Assembly (NCBI GenBank): GCA_030280995.1
Contig: JASXTE010000014.1
Coordinates: 3,706,656 to 3,770,655 of the forward strand
DNA from: Hemileia vastatrix
Lineage: Eukaryota > Basidiomycota > Pucciniomycetes > Pucciniales > Zaghouaniaceae
DNA: 64,000 nt
Reading direction: 5' to 3'
The notes beneath the pieces are model-generated. The model saw nothing but the letters and a program-made list of their open reading frames with translations. It was not told where the DNA came from and did not search any database. Position 1 is the stretch's first letter, and the number at the start of each line of letters is the position of its first letter. Shown here one piece after another: positions 22,253 to 33,139 of this stretch. The position numbers and the translations under genes were made by a program.

Positions 22253-22975
22253 AAATTACCTGATGAATAAATTACATCAAAATTGATATCTTTATTTACA
22301 GATATGGCCTTATTATTGTTTGAATCTGTATTGAGTGAGGGAATTAACTACTCCTGGAATAAATGGAAGGCTCTAATTGAAAGGCAATTTGGTGGCCCAA
22401 AATTTAGAATCACTCAACAAATATTGTATAAGAAAGCCAGATATAATCCAAATGCTGGAGATAAACCCATGGTATTTTTAATGAATTTAATAAAAATCAT
22501 GAAAGACATGGATCCAAAAATGGATTATGATGAGTGGAAAGAAAAAATAATATATTAATTGCCTATATCAGTCAGAGACATTATTGTAGCTATAACTGAG
22601 ACCATCAGTGATACTTCTGGGTTTATTAATATATGCAATGAAATATTATTGAACCACAAATTTGAAACCAGGTATAATAATTACAAGCAAAGTGTTGAGG
22701 TAGTAAAACCTACTACAAATAGGTTACCAGTGAAGAAGAAAAAACCTTCAGCTCTCCTTGTCCCTAAAAGACAAGAAAATAACACTAGCTACAATTGTAA
22801 TGAACCTTGGGATAAAGGTCATACTTGTAAGAAAAGAATAAATGTTATTGTAAACTCACAAGATTCTGAACAAAGTAATTATGAAGATGAAAAGGAGTAA
22901 TCTAGTGAGGATCGTAAAAGTATCATTTCTTACAGTGATGATGAAAATGAGATATAAGTATTAAAACAGGATATT
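22253..22975 (+). pseudogene. Chromovirus F Gag C-terminal half with zinc knuckle
   Basis: Same frame as the preceding part, with stops at 22250, 22268 and 22556. It encodes MALLLFESVLSEGINYSW, RQFGGPKFRITQQ, LPISVRDIIVAITE and a knuckle region NTSYNCNEPWDKGHTCKK in which the first Cys of CX2C is Ser, so metal binding would be impaired. An acidic linker with stops at 22898 and ~22954 leads into protease. Confidence 0.82.
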
Positions 22976-23606
22976 ATGTTCCTGAATGATGCAATACCTC
23001 ATACAGATAGATCTTTAACTTCCATTGAAGAAGCTGAAATTATCAAAGATTTATCTCATTATACTTACAAAATAACACCTATTAGAGCGCCTGTTATTAT
23101 ATGTGGAAAAGAAATGAATGCCATTCTTGACACTGGGGCTGCAGGTAGTGTAGTTTCTATTAATAATTTAATTTAACTAGATAGTAAGTACAAGGAAAAA
23201 CTAGAACCTGTACAGAAAAAGAACTGGAGGGGTTTTGGCTCAGTATTAAATCAAATTCGAAAATACAAAACAGCTGTATTCTTTAAATATCATAATGGAT
23301 ATGTAAGAGCAGTGTGTGAGTTTGTGGTAATGGATAATAATAATTGTAGTGATTGGTTTATTATTGGCAATGACTTATTAACCAAATTTGGCATCAAACT
23401 AGATCCTGAAAATATTTGCTTCACTATAGGCATAAATGGGAAAAGAAAATTCAAGATTTGCTCTGGAAATTCAGTTTATTCCATTGCCCCTAAAGAAGAG
23501 CAACTGAAAGGTGGAAGAACCACCTCTGAAGTGATAGAATTGGAAAATGAAATCCAAAAAGCCTCTTTCAGTCCTCAACTCTCAAAAATTGAAGAAAAAA
23601 TATTTT
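22976..23606 (+). pseudogene. Chromovirus F protease and linker
   Basis: Contains NAILDTGAAGSVVSINN (active-site loop), a stop at 23174, NWRGFGSVLNQIRKYKTAVF, DWFIIGNDLLTKFGIKLDPE and the linker to RT. It remains in the Gag frame until 23606; soon afterwards the frame shifts. Element A has the same order with different stops. Confidence 0.83.
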
Positions 23607-24520
23607 GAGATTGATAAAATCTTATCCTATGGCATTTGCTCATGGTTCAAATGAACTAGGATTGGTCAAGAACCATGAGATTAAAAACCTATTTAAGTTG
23701 TGATCTGGATAATATTCCTGGAAGCTTGAAAAACAAACCTTACCCAGCTTTTCCTTCAAGAATGAAAGACATTGAAGACAACATTAAAATGTTGTTATAA
23801 ATGGGTATTGTTGAAAAAGTGGACACAACACCTAAGTATTGTGTTATTTCACCAGTTTTAAACTCTTATGAAAAGATAAGGCAAGATTATGTGGTGATTA
23901 CAGAGTTCTGAATACATTCACTGTGGATTATATTTACCCTCTACCAAGGATAGCTTCTATCCATGCTACCTTACAAGGAGAAAAATATATTTCCTGTCTG
24001 GATGGAAACAAAGGTTACCACCAGATTCCTGTGGAAAAGAATTCTCAGAATTTATTACTCATAACCACACACATGGGGATATATAAATATGTGAGAATGC
24101 CTTTTGGCCCAAAAAATGCGCCTTCAGTCTTCCAAAAATTGATGGATAGTAATTTTCATCAGGAAATGATTGAAGGATGACATTTAGTTTATATTGATGA
24201 CATCATAGTGTTCTCAAAAACATATGATGAGCATTTAAATCACCTGAAAAGAGTATTTCAAAAGATGGATGAAATTAATATGACAATTGCATTGAAAAAA
24301 ATTAAGTTTGGGTTTCAATCCTTGAAAGTACTTGGACATGTTGTATCTGGATTACAAATTTGTGTTGACCAGGACTAAGTGGCAGCAATAAAACACATTA
24401 GTATACCTAAGAATGTGAAAGATTTTCAAAGTTTTTTAGGTATGTGTGGATATTATAGGCAGTATATAGAAAACTATTAATTAATTTCAGACCCTTTAAC
24501 AACATTAATAAAGAAAAAAT
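23607..24520 (+). pseudogene. Chromovirus F reverse transcriptase (broken)
   Basis: Read across at least one frameshift: AFAHGSNELGLVKNHE, YCVISPVL, then 23923-24180 with YPLPRIASIHATLQGEKYIS, GYHQIPVEKNSQN and MPFGPKNAPSVFQKLMD. A TGA at 24178 replaces Trp just before the catalytic YIDDIIVFSK, which is still readable. Thumb sequence continues to FLGMCGYYRQYIENY. Sequence stops resembling RT near 24515, at a deletion junction. Confidence 0.82.
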
Positions 24521-24748
24521 GATCCTGACTTATTTCCAAAAAGAAGAGGAAGGCCTAAAAAGTAACCTGAAGAAATTGTGGAAAAGGCAGAGATTGAAAA
24601 AATACTCAAGAAAAGAATTCTTACTAAAGAGAAAAGAACTGAGTATTTATTAAGATTTAAGTGGAAATCAAATGAATTTGATAAATGGATACCTGAAAAA
24701 GAAATTTTAAATCTATCCTCCCTTCTTAAAAAATTTAAACAGAAATAA
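24521..24748 (+). pseudogene. Chromovirus F chromodomain tail after an internal deletion
   Basis: Immediately after the RT thumb (TTLIKKK) the sequence jumps to DPDLFPKRRGRPKK and the C-terminal chromodomain (EEIVEKAEIEKILKKRILTK, TEYLLRFKWKSNEFDKWIPE). RNase H and integrase, ~2 kb or more in B and D, are missing. F therefore could not move by itself after this deletion. Confidence 0.8.
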
Positions 24749-24923
24749 ATTACTGTTAAACCAGCTGAGGGGTTAAAAACCAGTACTCATAATATTTTGT
24801 TATGTTTTTTTCCTTAAAGAATTAATCTTTAATGCTACAGAATTTTCTGAATACCTGAAAAATAATATAAAATAAAAAAAGTGTATAAATTATCATTTTT
24901 TTTTATTTTTTTGGGTGGGTGAG
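24749..24923 (+). other. Chromovirus F 3' untranslated region and polypurine tract
   Basis: AT-rich with a T run, ending TTGGGTGGGTGAG (24911-24923) directly before the 3' LTR. The same position in B, D and I is purine-rich, as needed for plus-strand priming. Confidence 0.7.
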
Positions 24924-25280
24924 TGTCAGACTGAATATTCCAAGGACCTAGTAAAAATTACTTATAAGTTACGTTGAACACAAGGACTATACATGGGAGC
25001 AATAAATTAAAGTACACAAATAGTATACATAAGTTAAATTATAATAATATACAAAATATGCCATTATAACACCTTATATACATGCATATATCCACCTTTT
25101 ATAAGTCTTATGTACTTAGTATTAAGTTAGAATATGTTAGAATAATCTTAAGAGCCTTAAATATAAGGCTAAATAATTTTTAAGTACACTTAAAGCTGTT
25201 ATTTTCATTGTTTTATGTAAAAAAAAAGAGATGCACTTTAAATCACTTAAAAGTTGATTATATGTGCTATAAATTTAATA
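24924..25280 (+). repeat. Chromovirus F 3' LTR, first part
   Basis: Begins TGTCAGACTGAATATTCC. It stops at the H2 insertion; the last five bases TAATA recur at 42114-42118. The second part is 42119-43254. Confidence 0.88.
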
Positions 25281-25658
25281 GGGGGTATCAATGTTCAGGG
25301 ATCCGCAATTAGGGATCAGGAATTTTTTTTCCAGGATCAGACATTATTAATTGCGGAAGATTCTTATCCACTAGCCCCGGGGCTAGTGGATAAGAAATCC
25401 AGGCTAATGCATTATCCCGCCTCTTATACCCCAATTTCCATTCCTAATTCCTGATCCCAAACTCATCTCATCCATGATGGATTTTCAAAAAAGTCACATG
25501 ATTCATAATTGCTGATGCCATCTTTAAGTCTTTCCTCACCCTATGCTACTTAATTTTGGTGGCAAACACTAAAGTTTTTTTTCTATCTACACACCCCAAC
25601 TGCACATTTGGCAGTGAATTCTTACTTCCCTCATCACATAACCCTTCCACCAGAAACA
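25281..25658 (+). repeat. H2 left terminus with a 36-bp perfect palindrome
   Basis: Terminal repeat at 25281-25310, then subterminal sequence. 25361-25396 is a perfect inverted repeat with half-site TTCTTATCCACTAGCCCC. H0 keeps it in decayed form (6118-6152). The rest, to the transposase start, holds TTTTGGTGG and CTATCTACACACCCC, shared with H1, and no gene. Confidence 0.8.
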
Positions 25659-26897
25659 ATGAGACACCTCTCTACTAGGAAGCTACTTCACTCAACAATG
25701 AATGCTATTACTTTTCTTTTAGTTCTTTACTATAAATATGACTCTGATTTTGAAGATGCTTTAGCTTATATGTGTTTTCTTTCCAAAAAGTGTTACATCA
25801 TCACCAGGGGGCCAAATATTTATCATGATCCCCGATATTATCTGGCCTCCATTCTCAACATTCCTCATTTAAACTTCACCCAACTTTTTAGAACTTCTCC
25901 AGATTATTTCTTCAAATTTTATCAACTCATCTCCAATCATCCTATCTTTCATAACAATTCCCATAACAAAAATTATAATCCTGCCATCCAACTTGCTGTT
26001 GCACTATGTCACTTTGGCTCAAATGGAAACAGTGCTGCTGTAAGACGTTTGGATAATCTCTTTAACATAGGATATAGTACCGTGATATTATACACCAAGC
26101 GCTGTATGATTGTTATCCTTTCCCTAAAGTTTCAAACACTTGCTTGGCCAACTCCAGAACAGAAACTTGAATCCTCTCAAGTAATGAAAACTGAAGGTTT
26201 CCCTGGCTGTGTAGTATTGGTTGATGGCAAAACTATACCTTTGAGTCAAAAGCCTGCTCATGATGGCAACCATTATTTTGATTCCAAAAAAAGGTTTTTT
26301 CAAAAATTTCTCCATTTTCTCATCCTTCATAAACTAACTTTTTATCTTCTTTCTAGATACTCTATTGACATTCAACTTTTATGCAAAGTCAATAAATAAT
26401 TTATTGCTTTTTATAGTGGCTGCCCTGGCTCATGTCATGACTCTTCCGTCTTCCAAAGAATGAGGATTTCTCAAACCCCTGACTCATACTTTGACGAATC
26501 TCAGTACCTCCTTTCAGACTCAGCATATGCAAGTGGGAAGTACATTATACCTGCTTTCCATGGTGCAACCTTAGAAAATGACCCCAAAACTAAATTTAAT
26601 TATCACCTTGCCCAATCAAGAGTACAAATTGAACATGCTATAGGTATTTTAAAGGGACAATTTTCTAGTCTTCGGGAGCTCAGAATCCAACTTCAAAAAA
26701 AATTGGAGATCAAAACTGCAAATCATTGGATCATGACTTGCATTATACTCCAGAATATCCTAGCTGATTTAAAGGATGAGTGGAATGATCTTTATGAAGA
26801 AGAGGATCCTGAACTAGCACCGGCTCTCCCCTCCCTTGAATCACAAAACATTTATTCAACTGGCACATGCTCTGTCATTATGCCTATTACTCTCTAA
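25659..26897 (+). pseudogene. H2 PIF/Harbinger-like DDE transposase, one premature stop
   Basis: I start it at ATG 25659 (MRHLSTRKLL); the open frame extends upstream only to a TTG. An N-terminal helical part (AIQLAVALCHFGSNGNSAAV, HTH-like) is followed by the catalytic domain: Asp in VVLVDGKTIPLS, Asp in GCPGSCHDSSVFQ and Glu in RVQIEHAIGILKGQ, so the DDE triad is present. A 63-nt intron (26294-26356, ending TTTCTAG) restores SKKRYSI. One TAA (~26397) follows the intron in VNK-stop-FIAF. The tail is acidic. It excises and inserts the element. H1 has a more decayed copy. Confidence 0.83.
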
Positions 26898-27189
26898 CAT
26901 TTCTCTTCACCACCCTTTTAAATTATTTTTTTTACTCTCCAAATGTCCTCTTTGTGTACTTTATTCACTTGGTTTGGTATTTTGGTTTGTTGCATATTCA
27001 TTTTTTTTTTTTGGAATTTACGGTGAATATCTTTTTTTTGGATGGCTCATTGGTTTTCTTTCACCAGCTCAACATGAAATCACATATTTTTTCAGTGATT
27101 TTTTTTCATTCATCACTCATATCCTTTTAATCCTCTCCTAAAACATCACTCAAATATTTTCATTACTTTTATTTTCTCAACTCATCTCA
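26898..27189 (+). other. H2 T-rich region after the transposase
   Basis: Homologous to 16440-16690 of H1. It ends with CACCAGGTAAGTC (27188-27200), a donor-like site also present in H1. No credible gene. Confidence 0.45.
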
Positions 27190-27584
27190 CCAGGTAAGTC
27201 TTTTTTTTTCTTTTTTCTTGTTTTTTATTTGCTAATCATGAATTTTTTTATTTTGCTTTTTTTTGTTTTTTTGTTTTTTTTTTTGTTTTTTTTGTATTTT
27301 TTTGATTTTTTTTGTTTTTTTTTTGTTATTTTTGTTTTTTTTTGTTTTTTTGTTTTTTTTTTGTTTTTTTTTGTTTTTTTTGTTTTTTTTTTTGTTTTTT
27401 TTTTTTTGTTTTTTTTTTTGTTTTTTGTTTTTTTTTTGTTTTTTTTTGTTTTTTTTATGTTTTTTTTATGTTTTTTTTATGTTTTTTTTATAATTTTTTT
27501 TTTTTTGTATTTTTGTATTTTTTTTGTATTTATTTGTATTTTTTTTTTGTAAGTCCTTTTTTTTATTTTCAAGTTTAGATAACT
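27190..27584 (+). repeat. H2 poly(T) tract with regular single G/A breaks
   Basis: About 350 bp of T runs of 5-12 separated by single G, later by AT or GT. Translations are poly-Phe and meaningless. H1 has shorter T runs in the same place. Confidence 0.85.
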
Positions 27585-28420
27585 TTTTTTTTCTCTCCTT
27601 CACCCTCTTTATCTGCCTCATTTCTCCCCTTTTCTTCTCTCTTTACCTGCCTCAAGTCACTCCTTCTCCCCTCTCTTTACCTTCCTCAAGTCCCCCTTAT
27701 TTCACCCTCCTTGCCTGTCCCAAATCACACCTTTCCCCCCTCTTTAGGTGCCTCATGACCCTCCTTCCCCTCTCTTTAGGCGCCTCAACTCTCCCCCCTT
27801 CTCCTCTTTTTAACCGTCTCAAAACCCCTCTTCCCCCCTTTTAGGTCCCCTCCCCTTTAGCCACCTCTACCCCCCTCCTTCTTAACAAACAATTGCTAAC
27901 AATGGTTAATTAAGTAAACAAATTGATAGTTATTTGTTTACTTAACAAAAAATTGCTAATGATTGTTTGTTAAGTAAACGAATTGCTACTTATTTGATTA
28001 CTTAACAAACAATTGCTAGCAATTATTAGTTAAGTAAACAAATCGCTAACAATTCTTTTACTTAACAAATGATCGTTAGAGATCCTTTTTTAAGAAGGAG
28101 GAGGAGCTAGAGGAGGCTTAATAGGAGTGGAAGAGGGGGATGGGACCTAAATGGGGGGGTTTGAAGCAGCTAAAGAGGGGGGGAAAGGGGTGGGGTTTGG
28201 AACATTTAAAGAGGGGTGAGGGGGGGGGTTAAGGTAACTAAGGGGGGATTTTGGGGGGATTTGTGGCAATTAAGGAGGGGGTTTCAGGGGGATTTTGAGA
28301 AAGGCAAGGAGGGGATTTGAGGGTGGTTTTGAGGCAAGGAGGGAGGGATTTTAGAGGTGATTTCAGAGAAATAAAGAGGGGGAAAGGGGACTTTTATGGG
28401 AGTTAAAGAGGGGTTACCTA
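27585..28420. repeat. H2 palindromic minisatellite with a 60-bp tandem centre
   Basis: C-rich arm 27590-27880 (units such as CCCCTCTTTAGGTGCCTCA), G-rich inverted arm 28085-28420. At the inner edges TTTAGGTCCC...CCTCCTTCTTAA faces its inverse TTAAGAAGGAGG...GGGACCTAAAT. The centre is three 60-bp units starting CTTAACAAAC at 27881, 27941 and 28001, plus a partial one at 28061; each unit contains TTAAGTAAACAAATTG-type inverted sequence. Confidence 0.85.
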
Positions 28421-28801
28421 TTTTTTAAAAAACATACTAAAATGTAATTTTTTTTTTGACAGAATTTTAGAAAAAAAAAACTTTTACTTTCTGTTAATGT
28501 CTTTCCCTGTAAATTACAAAACAAAAAAGGTTTAGATTTTAATTTTTAATTTTTCTTACAAATAATATTACTGAATTAATTTTTTTTTAATATATTTGTT
28601 TTGATTTTTTTACTGATTCTTTTTTTATTTTATTTATTTTTTATTATAAATTATTTTGACAGAATTTTCTGTGAAGGCTTTTTATAACCAAACTTCAGGT
28701 TTTTTTTTGTATTTTTTTTTTGAAATAATTTTTACTGAAAATTTTTAAATTTTTTTTAAATTTTTTTTAAAAGGATATTGCTTTAAATTTTATTTTAAAA
28801 G
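28421..28801 (+). other. H2 T-rich spacer before the D insertion
   Basis: Counterpart of 17531-18200 in H1, with T-runs and AAAAGGTTTAG/TTCAGG-like sites. No gene. It ends at the D target duplication ATATT (28802-28806). Confidence 0.5.
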
Positions 28802-28806
28802 ATATT

Positions 28807-30009
28807 TATTGGCTGGTCGTCTAGAAGAATTGAGGAAAAGAAGAGGGAAAAGGACAGGAGGAGAGGAAACTATAATATCTTATAAGTATGAGTAATAAAA
28901 CTAAAATATTTGTAGTTTGAGAAGAGAGGAAGACGAGAGATTTTGAAGAGTTGACAAAACTTGTAAAGAATTATTTAAATTGTATTATATTAAAATTAAT
29001 AGTTGTATTCAATGCGCGACAGTCAATGATAGTATTATTAGACTTAAAGCAACCTATAGTAATTTATATAGTATTTAAATTAGATAATAGAACTAATAAA
29101 AATAATAAATAAAAGTAATATATTTAAAATATGTTAAGTGAGTGTATAATAAGTGATGAGTTACCAGAGAGCTTTCTAAAGCCCTTTTTATAGGCAAGAG
29201 GACCTTCTAGAGCGTTCCAAATACAATTACAAAAAGGTAAAATAAAGTGAAAGAAATAATTAAAAGAATTTAATTAAAAACAATAAAAATAAACCCGTGA
29301 TTAAACAATTATCTTTTCCCATCAGAAATTCCTAAAAAAGAATAGAACTAATATAGAAAATAACTACGTGAACATGGACAAAGAGAACTATGAGAAAGAA
29401 TTCTAAAGAGGAAATAAAAATAGCTAAAAAAGTATAATTAAAATAAAAGGAATTTTTTTTACGTTTTTAAATAATCTTCATTCAGTATAAGTAAAGGTAA
29501 TTTAATTATTTTAACTATTCCAAGTAATTTAATGGTTTAATTGAAACAATTAATTAATTTAATAAAGAACTTATATAACATGAGAAATTAAATTTAATCA
29601 TATTAAATAAATTTTTTTTAATTGAGTTAGTAATTTTAGTGATACAATTAAGAATCAAGGAAGCGCCAAATATTTATGGATATTATTATATGATGAGTTG
29701 TACTTAGTTTATATAAATGTTATTATTAAAATTGTAATTACAGTGTAAGTTAAATTTACACTTATAATATAATTTTGAATAATTTATTTATAAATACGAA
29801 TTACGCCAAGATATTATAGAATATTATATTTGTTTATGTAATAAAATTTATTTAATAATAAAATTAAGTATAATAATTATTTTATTTATTCATAAAATAT
29901 TTATAATTTTATTTTAATAATTTTTTGTAATTACATAAAGTTATTCCTCTATATGATTACAGTAATTTATTGTATAAATTACTGGACTCCTGAGATAGCC
30001 TGGCTGACA
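28807..30009 (-). repeat. Chromovirus D 3' LTR (1203 bp)
   Basis: Element-strand ends TGTCAGCC...CCAATA. The polypurine tract AGAGTGAGGGAG abuts it at 30010-30021. Confidence 0.95.
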
Positions 30010-30054
30010 CTCCCTCACTCTAAAAAAACAATAAAAAAAATGTTAAGATTTTTT

Positions 30055-30717
30055 CTTTTTATACTTTTTTAACAGAGTAGAGAGATTTGAAATTTCTTTT
30101 CCAGGTATCCATGCTTCATGTTCAGATGACTTGTTCTTATATCTCAATAAATATTCAATACCTCTTTCAGAAGTGATAATTCTATCATTGAGAATTTTAT
30201 CAATTTCTGCAGTTTCTGTGACTTCCTGAGGGTTTTTCTTAGGTCTTCACCTTCTTTTGGGAAATAAGTCACTGTTGGAAGTATAAGGTTTAAGCAAAGA
30301 AATGGGGAAAATAGGATATTTTCTATCATATGGAGAATACAATACAACTTCTACTGCATTATCACCAACCATTCCTTTAACAACAAATGGTCCTACAAAA
30401 GGATCTTTTAATTTGTTGTTACCTTGTAAATTGAAATGGACAGTAGATATAGACACTTCATCACCCTTTTTAAATGCGTATTCCTTATGGGATTTATCCC
30501 ATCTTTTCTTTTCATATTCAAATGCTTTATCAATACAGCTTTGAGCATGTTTTCTGCATAGCTGTTGCATTTGCATAAAAGATTTTACACCAGGATGTAG
30601 TTCCAACTTAGGTAATTTATTATTGAGAATCTGAGCAGGAGTGTTTGGGACATAACCTAACCAAATCTCAAAATGCTTTTTCTAAGTGACAGAATGAACA
30701 GTGCTATTATATGCAAA
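30055..30717 (-). pseudogene. Chromovirus D integrase C-terminus and chromodomain
   Basis: 30247-30606 encodes the C-terminal integrase barrel (YAFKKGDEVSISTVHFN, NNKLKDPFVGPFVVKG, YPIFPISLLKPY) and RRRPK-like basic linker with a stop at 30247. The following frame gives the chromodomain: AEIDKILNDRIITSERGIEY, LLRYKNKSSEHEAWIPGKE, ending in a Lys-rich tail. The conserved Trp and spacing support the chromodomain call. It would recruit integration to chromatin marks. A stop near 30717 separates it from the core. Confidence 0.85.
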
Positions 30718-32094
30718 TTAAAGACCAGGCAATAGAGTGACCCAGTCATCAGTAAATCTGTCATTGTCTTTATATTCTAAACCAAAGGCACAATACCTTC
30801 TTATCATATCTTCCAGAGTTTGAATCATTCTTTCAGCTAGACCATCAGTCTGAGGATGATGAGCTGTAGATAACTTTAACTCACAGCCACAAATATCCAT
30901 TAAAGAGGTCCAAAACTCAGAAGTAAATCTTGGATCTCTATCAGAGATAATGGCTTTTGTGAATCCAATAATATTAAACATGTAAGACCACAATAAGAAA
31001 GCTAATTCTTTTGTGGATACATCTTTGTGGGTAGGAATAAATTTGCACATTTTTGTGAATCTATCTACTATTACCCAACAAGAGTTATAACTGTCTTTAC
31101 CTGCTACAGGAATACCAGTGACAAAATAGATGTTAATTATTTGCCAAGGAGCATTAGGTGCTTCAATATGTTGTAGTAAACTTGCTCTCTTACCTGTCAA
31201 ACTTTCAGATTTCTGGAAGGAATCACAAGATTCAACATATAATTTTGTATCTTCAGACATATTAGCCCACCAAGCAGTGTTTTTGATTCTAATTAATGTT
31301 TTTTCTAGATCAAAATGACCAGCTAATATGTCATCATGACAAAGTTTGAGGATAGTTTCTTTCGTAGAAGGGGGAATTACAATTACATTAGTAAGCTTTC
31401 TTCTATAATAAATATAACCATCTTCAATAGAAAACTTTCCTTTCATCAAAGCACTTTGATATTTTTCAGGAAGAGTTTTAATCAATGCTTGAATTGAAGC
31501 ATTCTTAGGATCATTTAAGATAGTAACTAATTTATTTAAATCAGAATCCTTATCATATGAATCCAGTATTAATTGTAATAACTCTTCTTCCATATCAACT
31601 ATATATATACCATGGATATGAACAGTATCATCTTCAGGTAAATAAGCAGGATTGGAGTCTATATTTGGCGGAGGCAGTCTGGACAACATGTCAACATCGG
31701 AGTGAACATTTCCAGCCCTATGGATAAATTTCATCCGTCCTCTGTACTCTTGAAGAGCAAGTTTCCACCTGAACATATGTCTATTAGGTGTTTTCAGGTT
31801 TAAGAGGGACTTTACAGCACTAAAGTCAGTTACCAAGTCAAATTTTTGGTCATCTAGATAGTAATGAAGCTTCTCAAGAGCCCAAACAACTGCTAAGCAC
31901 TCTAATTGACTGGCACCATATTTCAATTCACTATTTCTCAAGGTTCTTGAAATATAACAAATAACTACTTCTGAGGATTTATCATTAATAATCTGTTTCT
32001 GGTGTAGGGCATCACCCAGACCAACAAAACTAGCATCTGTATACAGGATAAATGGTTTGTTAAAATCTGGAAGAGCTAAGTTAGGGGCTGTCAT
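30718..32094 (-). pseudogene. Chromovirus D RNase H and integrase (catalytic Asp lost)
   Basis: 458-codon frame. RNase H: ILYTDASFVGLG, GASQLECLAVVW, DLVTDFSAVKS, HSDVDMLSR. Integrase zinc finger: CHDDILAGHFDLEK then CDSFQ, where the last Cys is Phe. Core: IINIYFVTGIPVAG has Tyr instead of the first catalytic Asp (MDFVTG in B); the second Asp (AIISDRDPRF) and Glu (LAERMIQTL) remain. The frame is long and otherwise clean, so the loss is recent. The upstream frameshift near 32100 disconnects it from RT. Confidence 0.9.
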
Positions 32095-32105
32095 TAATCA
32101 ACTTT

Positions 32106-32745
32106 TTAATGCATCAATGCTTTTTGACAGTCACTATTCCAGATGAATGCAACATCTTTCCTAGTGAGTTTGGTAAGAGGTAAGGCTATGATCTGATAAT
32201 TTTTAATATATTGCCTGTAATAGCCACACATACCCAAAAAACTTTGTATTTCTCTTACAGAAGTTGGTGCTTTCACATTTTGAATTGCAGCAACTTTTTT
32301 TTGGTCTACACAAATTTGTAGGCCTGACACAACATGGCCAAGAAATTTCAAAGATTAAAAACCAAATTTACACTTTTTCAACGACAATGTCATATTGATT
32401 TCATCCATTTTCTGAAAAACTCTATTCAAGTGAACCATATGTTCATCAAAAGTTTTAGAAAAGATTATGATATCATCAATATACACCATGAGCCATCCTT
32501 CAATGATTTCCTGATGGAAAGTGTTATCCATGACTTTTTGGAAAACTGAAGGGGCATTTTTGGGGCCAAATGGCATTCTAACATACTTATATATTCCCAT
32601 ATGAGTAGCAATAAGCAAAAAATTCTGAGAATTTTTCTCAACTGGAACTTGATGATACCCTTTGTTACCATCCAGACAACTAATAAATTTTGCACCTTGC
32701 AAGGTAGCATGAATTGAATTAATTCTGGGAAAAGATAAATATCAT
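32106..32745 (-). pseudogene. Chromovirus D reverse transcriptase palm and thumb
   Basis: SCLDGNKGYHQVPVEKNSQN, YVRMPFGPKNAPSVFQKVMD, catalytic MVYIDDIIIFSKTFDEH, thumb KFLGHVVSGLQICVDQKK and SFLGMCGYYRQYIKNY. A stop at 32355 interrupts the frame just after KKCKFGF. A 1-nt change near 32730 shifts the frame relative to the fingers (VDDIYLFPELI instead of DDIYPLPRIAS). Confidence 0.88.
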
Positions 32746-33139
32746 CAACAGTATAAGTGTTTAATGCTCTGTAATCTCGACATAATCTAGCTTTATCTTT
32801 TTCATAAGAAATCAAGACTGGGGAGATGACACAATATTGGGGGGTGACATCCACTTTCTCAATGATGTTAATTTTTAATAATGTGGCAATATTATCTTCA
32901 ATATCCTTCCTTTTTGTTGGAGAAGCAGGATATGGTTTTTTCCTAAGACTAGGAGGAATATCATTCAAGTTACAGGATAAGGTAATTTTTATTTCTTCTT
33001 GAACACTTCCTAAGACATGAGAACCATGAGCAAAAGCCATAGGGAAAGAAGTAATTGAGGCAATAATAGAATCCTTTTCTTCACTAGTTAAATTATCACC
33101 AAAAGAAGCAGTATTTAATTCATTTAATAAATCATCCAT
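32746..33139 (-). pseudogene. Chromovirus D protease-RT linker and RT fingers
   Basis: FPMAFAHGSHVLGSVQEEIK, RKKPYPASPTKRKDIEDN, YCVISPVLISYEKDKARLCR, DYRALNTYTVDDIY. The reading frame is the Gag-protease frame. The ORF continues past 32746 only in a wrong frame, so I end it here. Confidence 0.85.

Noticed and set aside
25608..25658. Upstream extension of the H2 transposase
   Set aside because: The frame opens at TTG, not ATG; the first ATG is at 25659. Homology to H1 extends upstream, but this could be leader conservation.
27229..27578. Poly-Phe reading frames
   Set aside because: Low-complexity T runs; no start context or domain.
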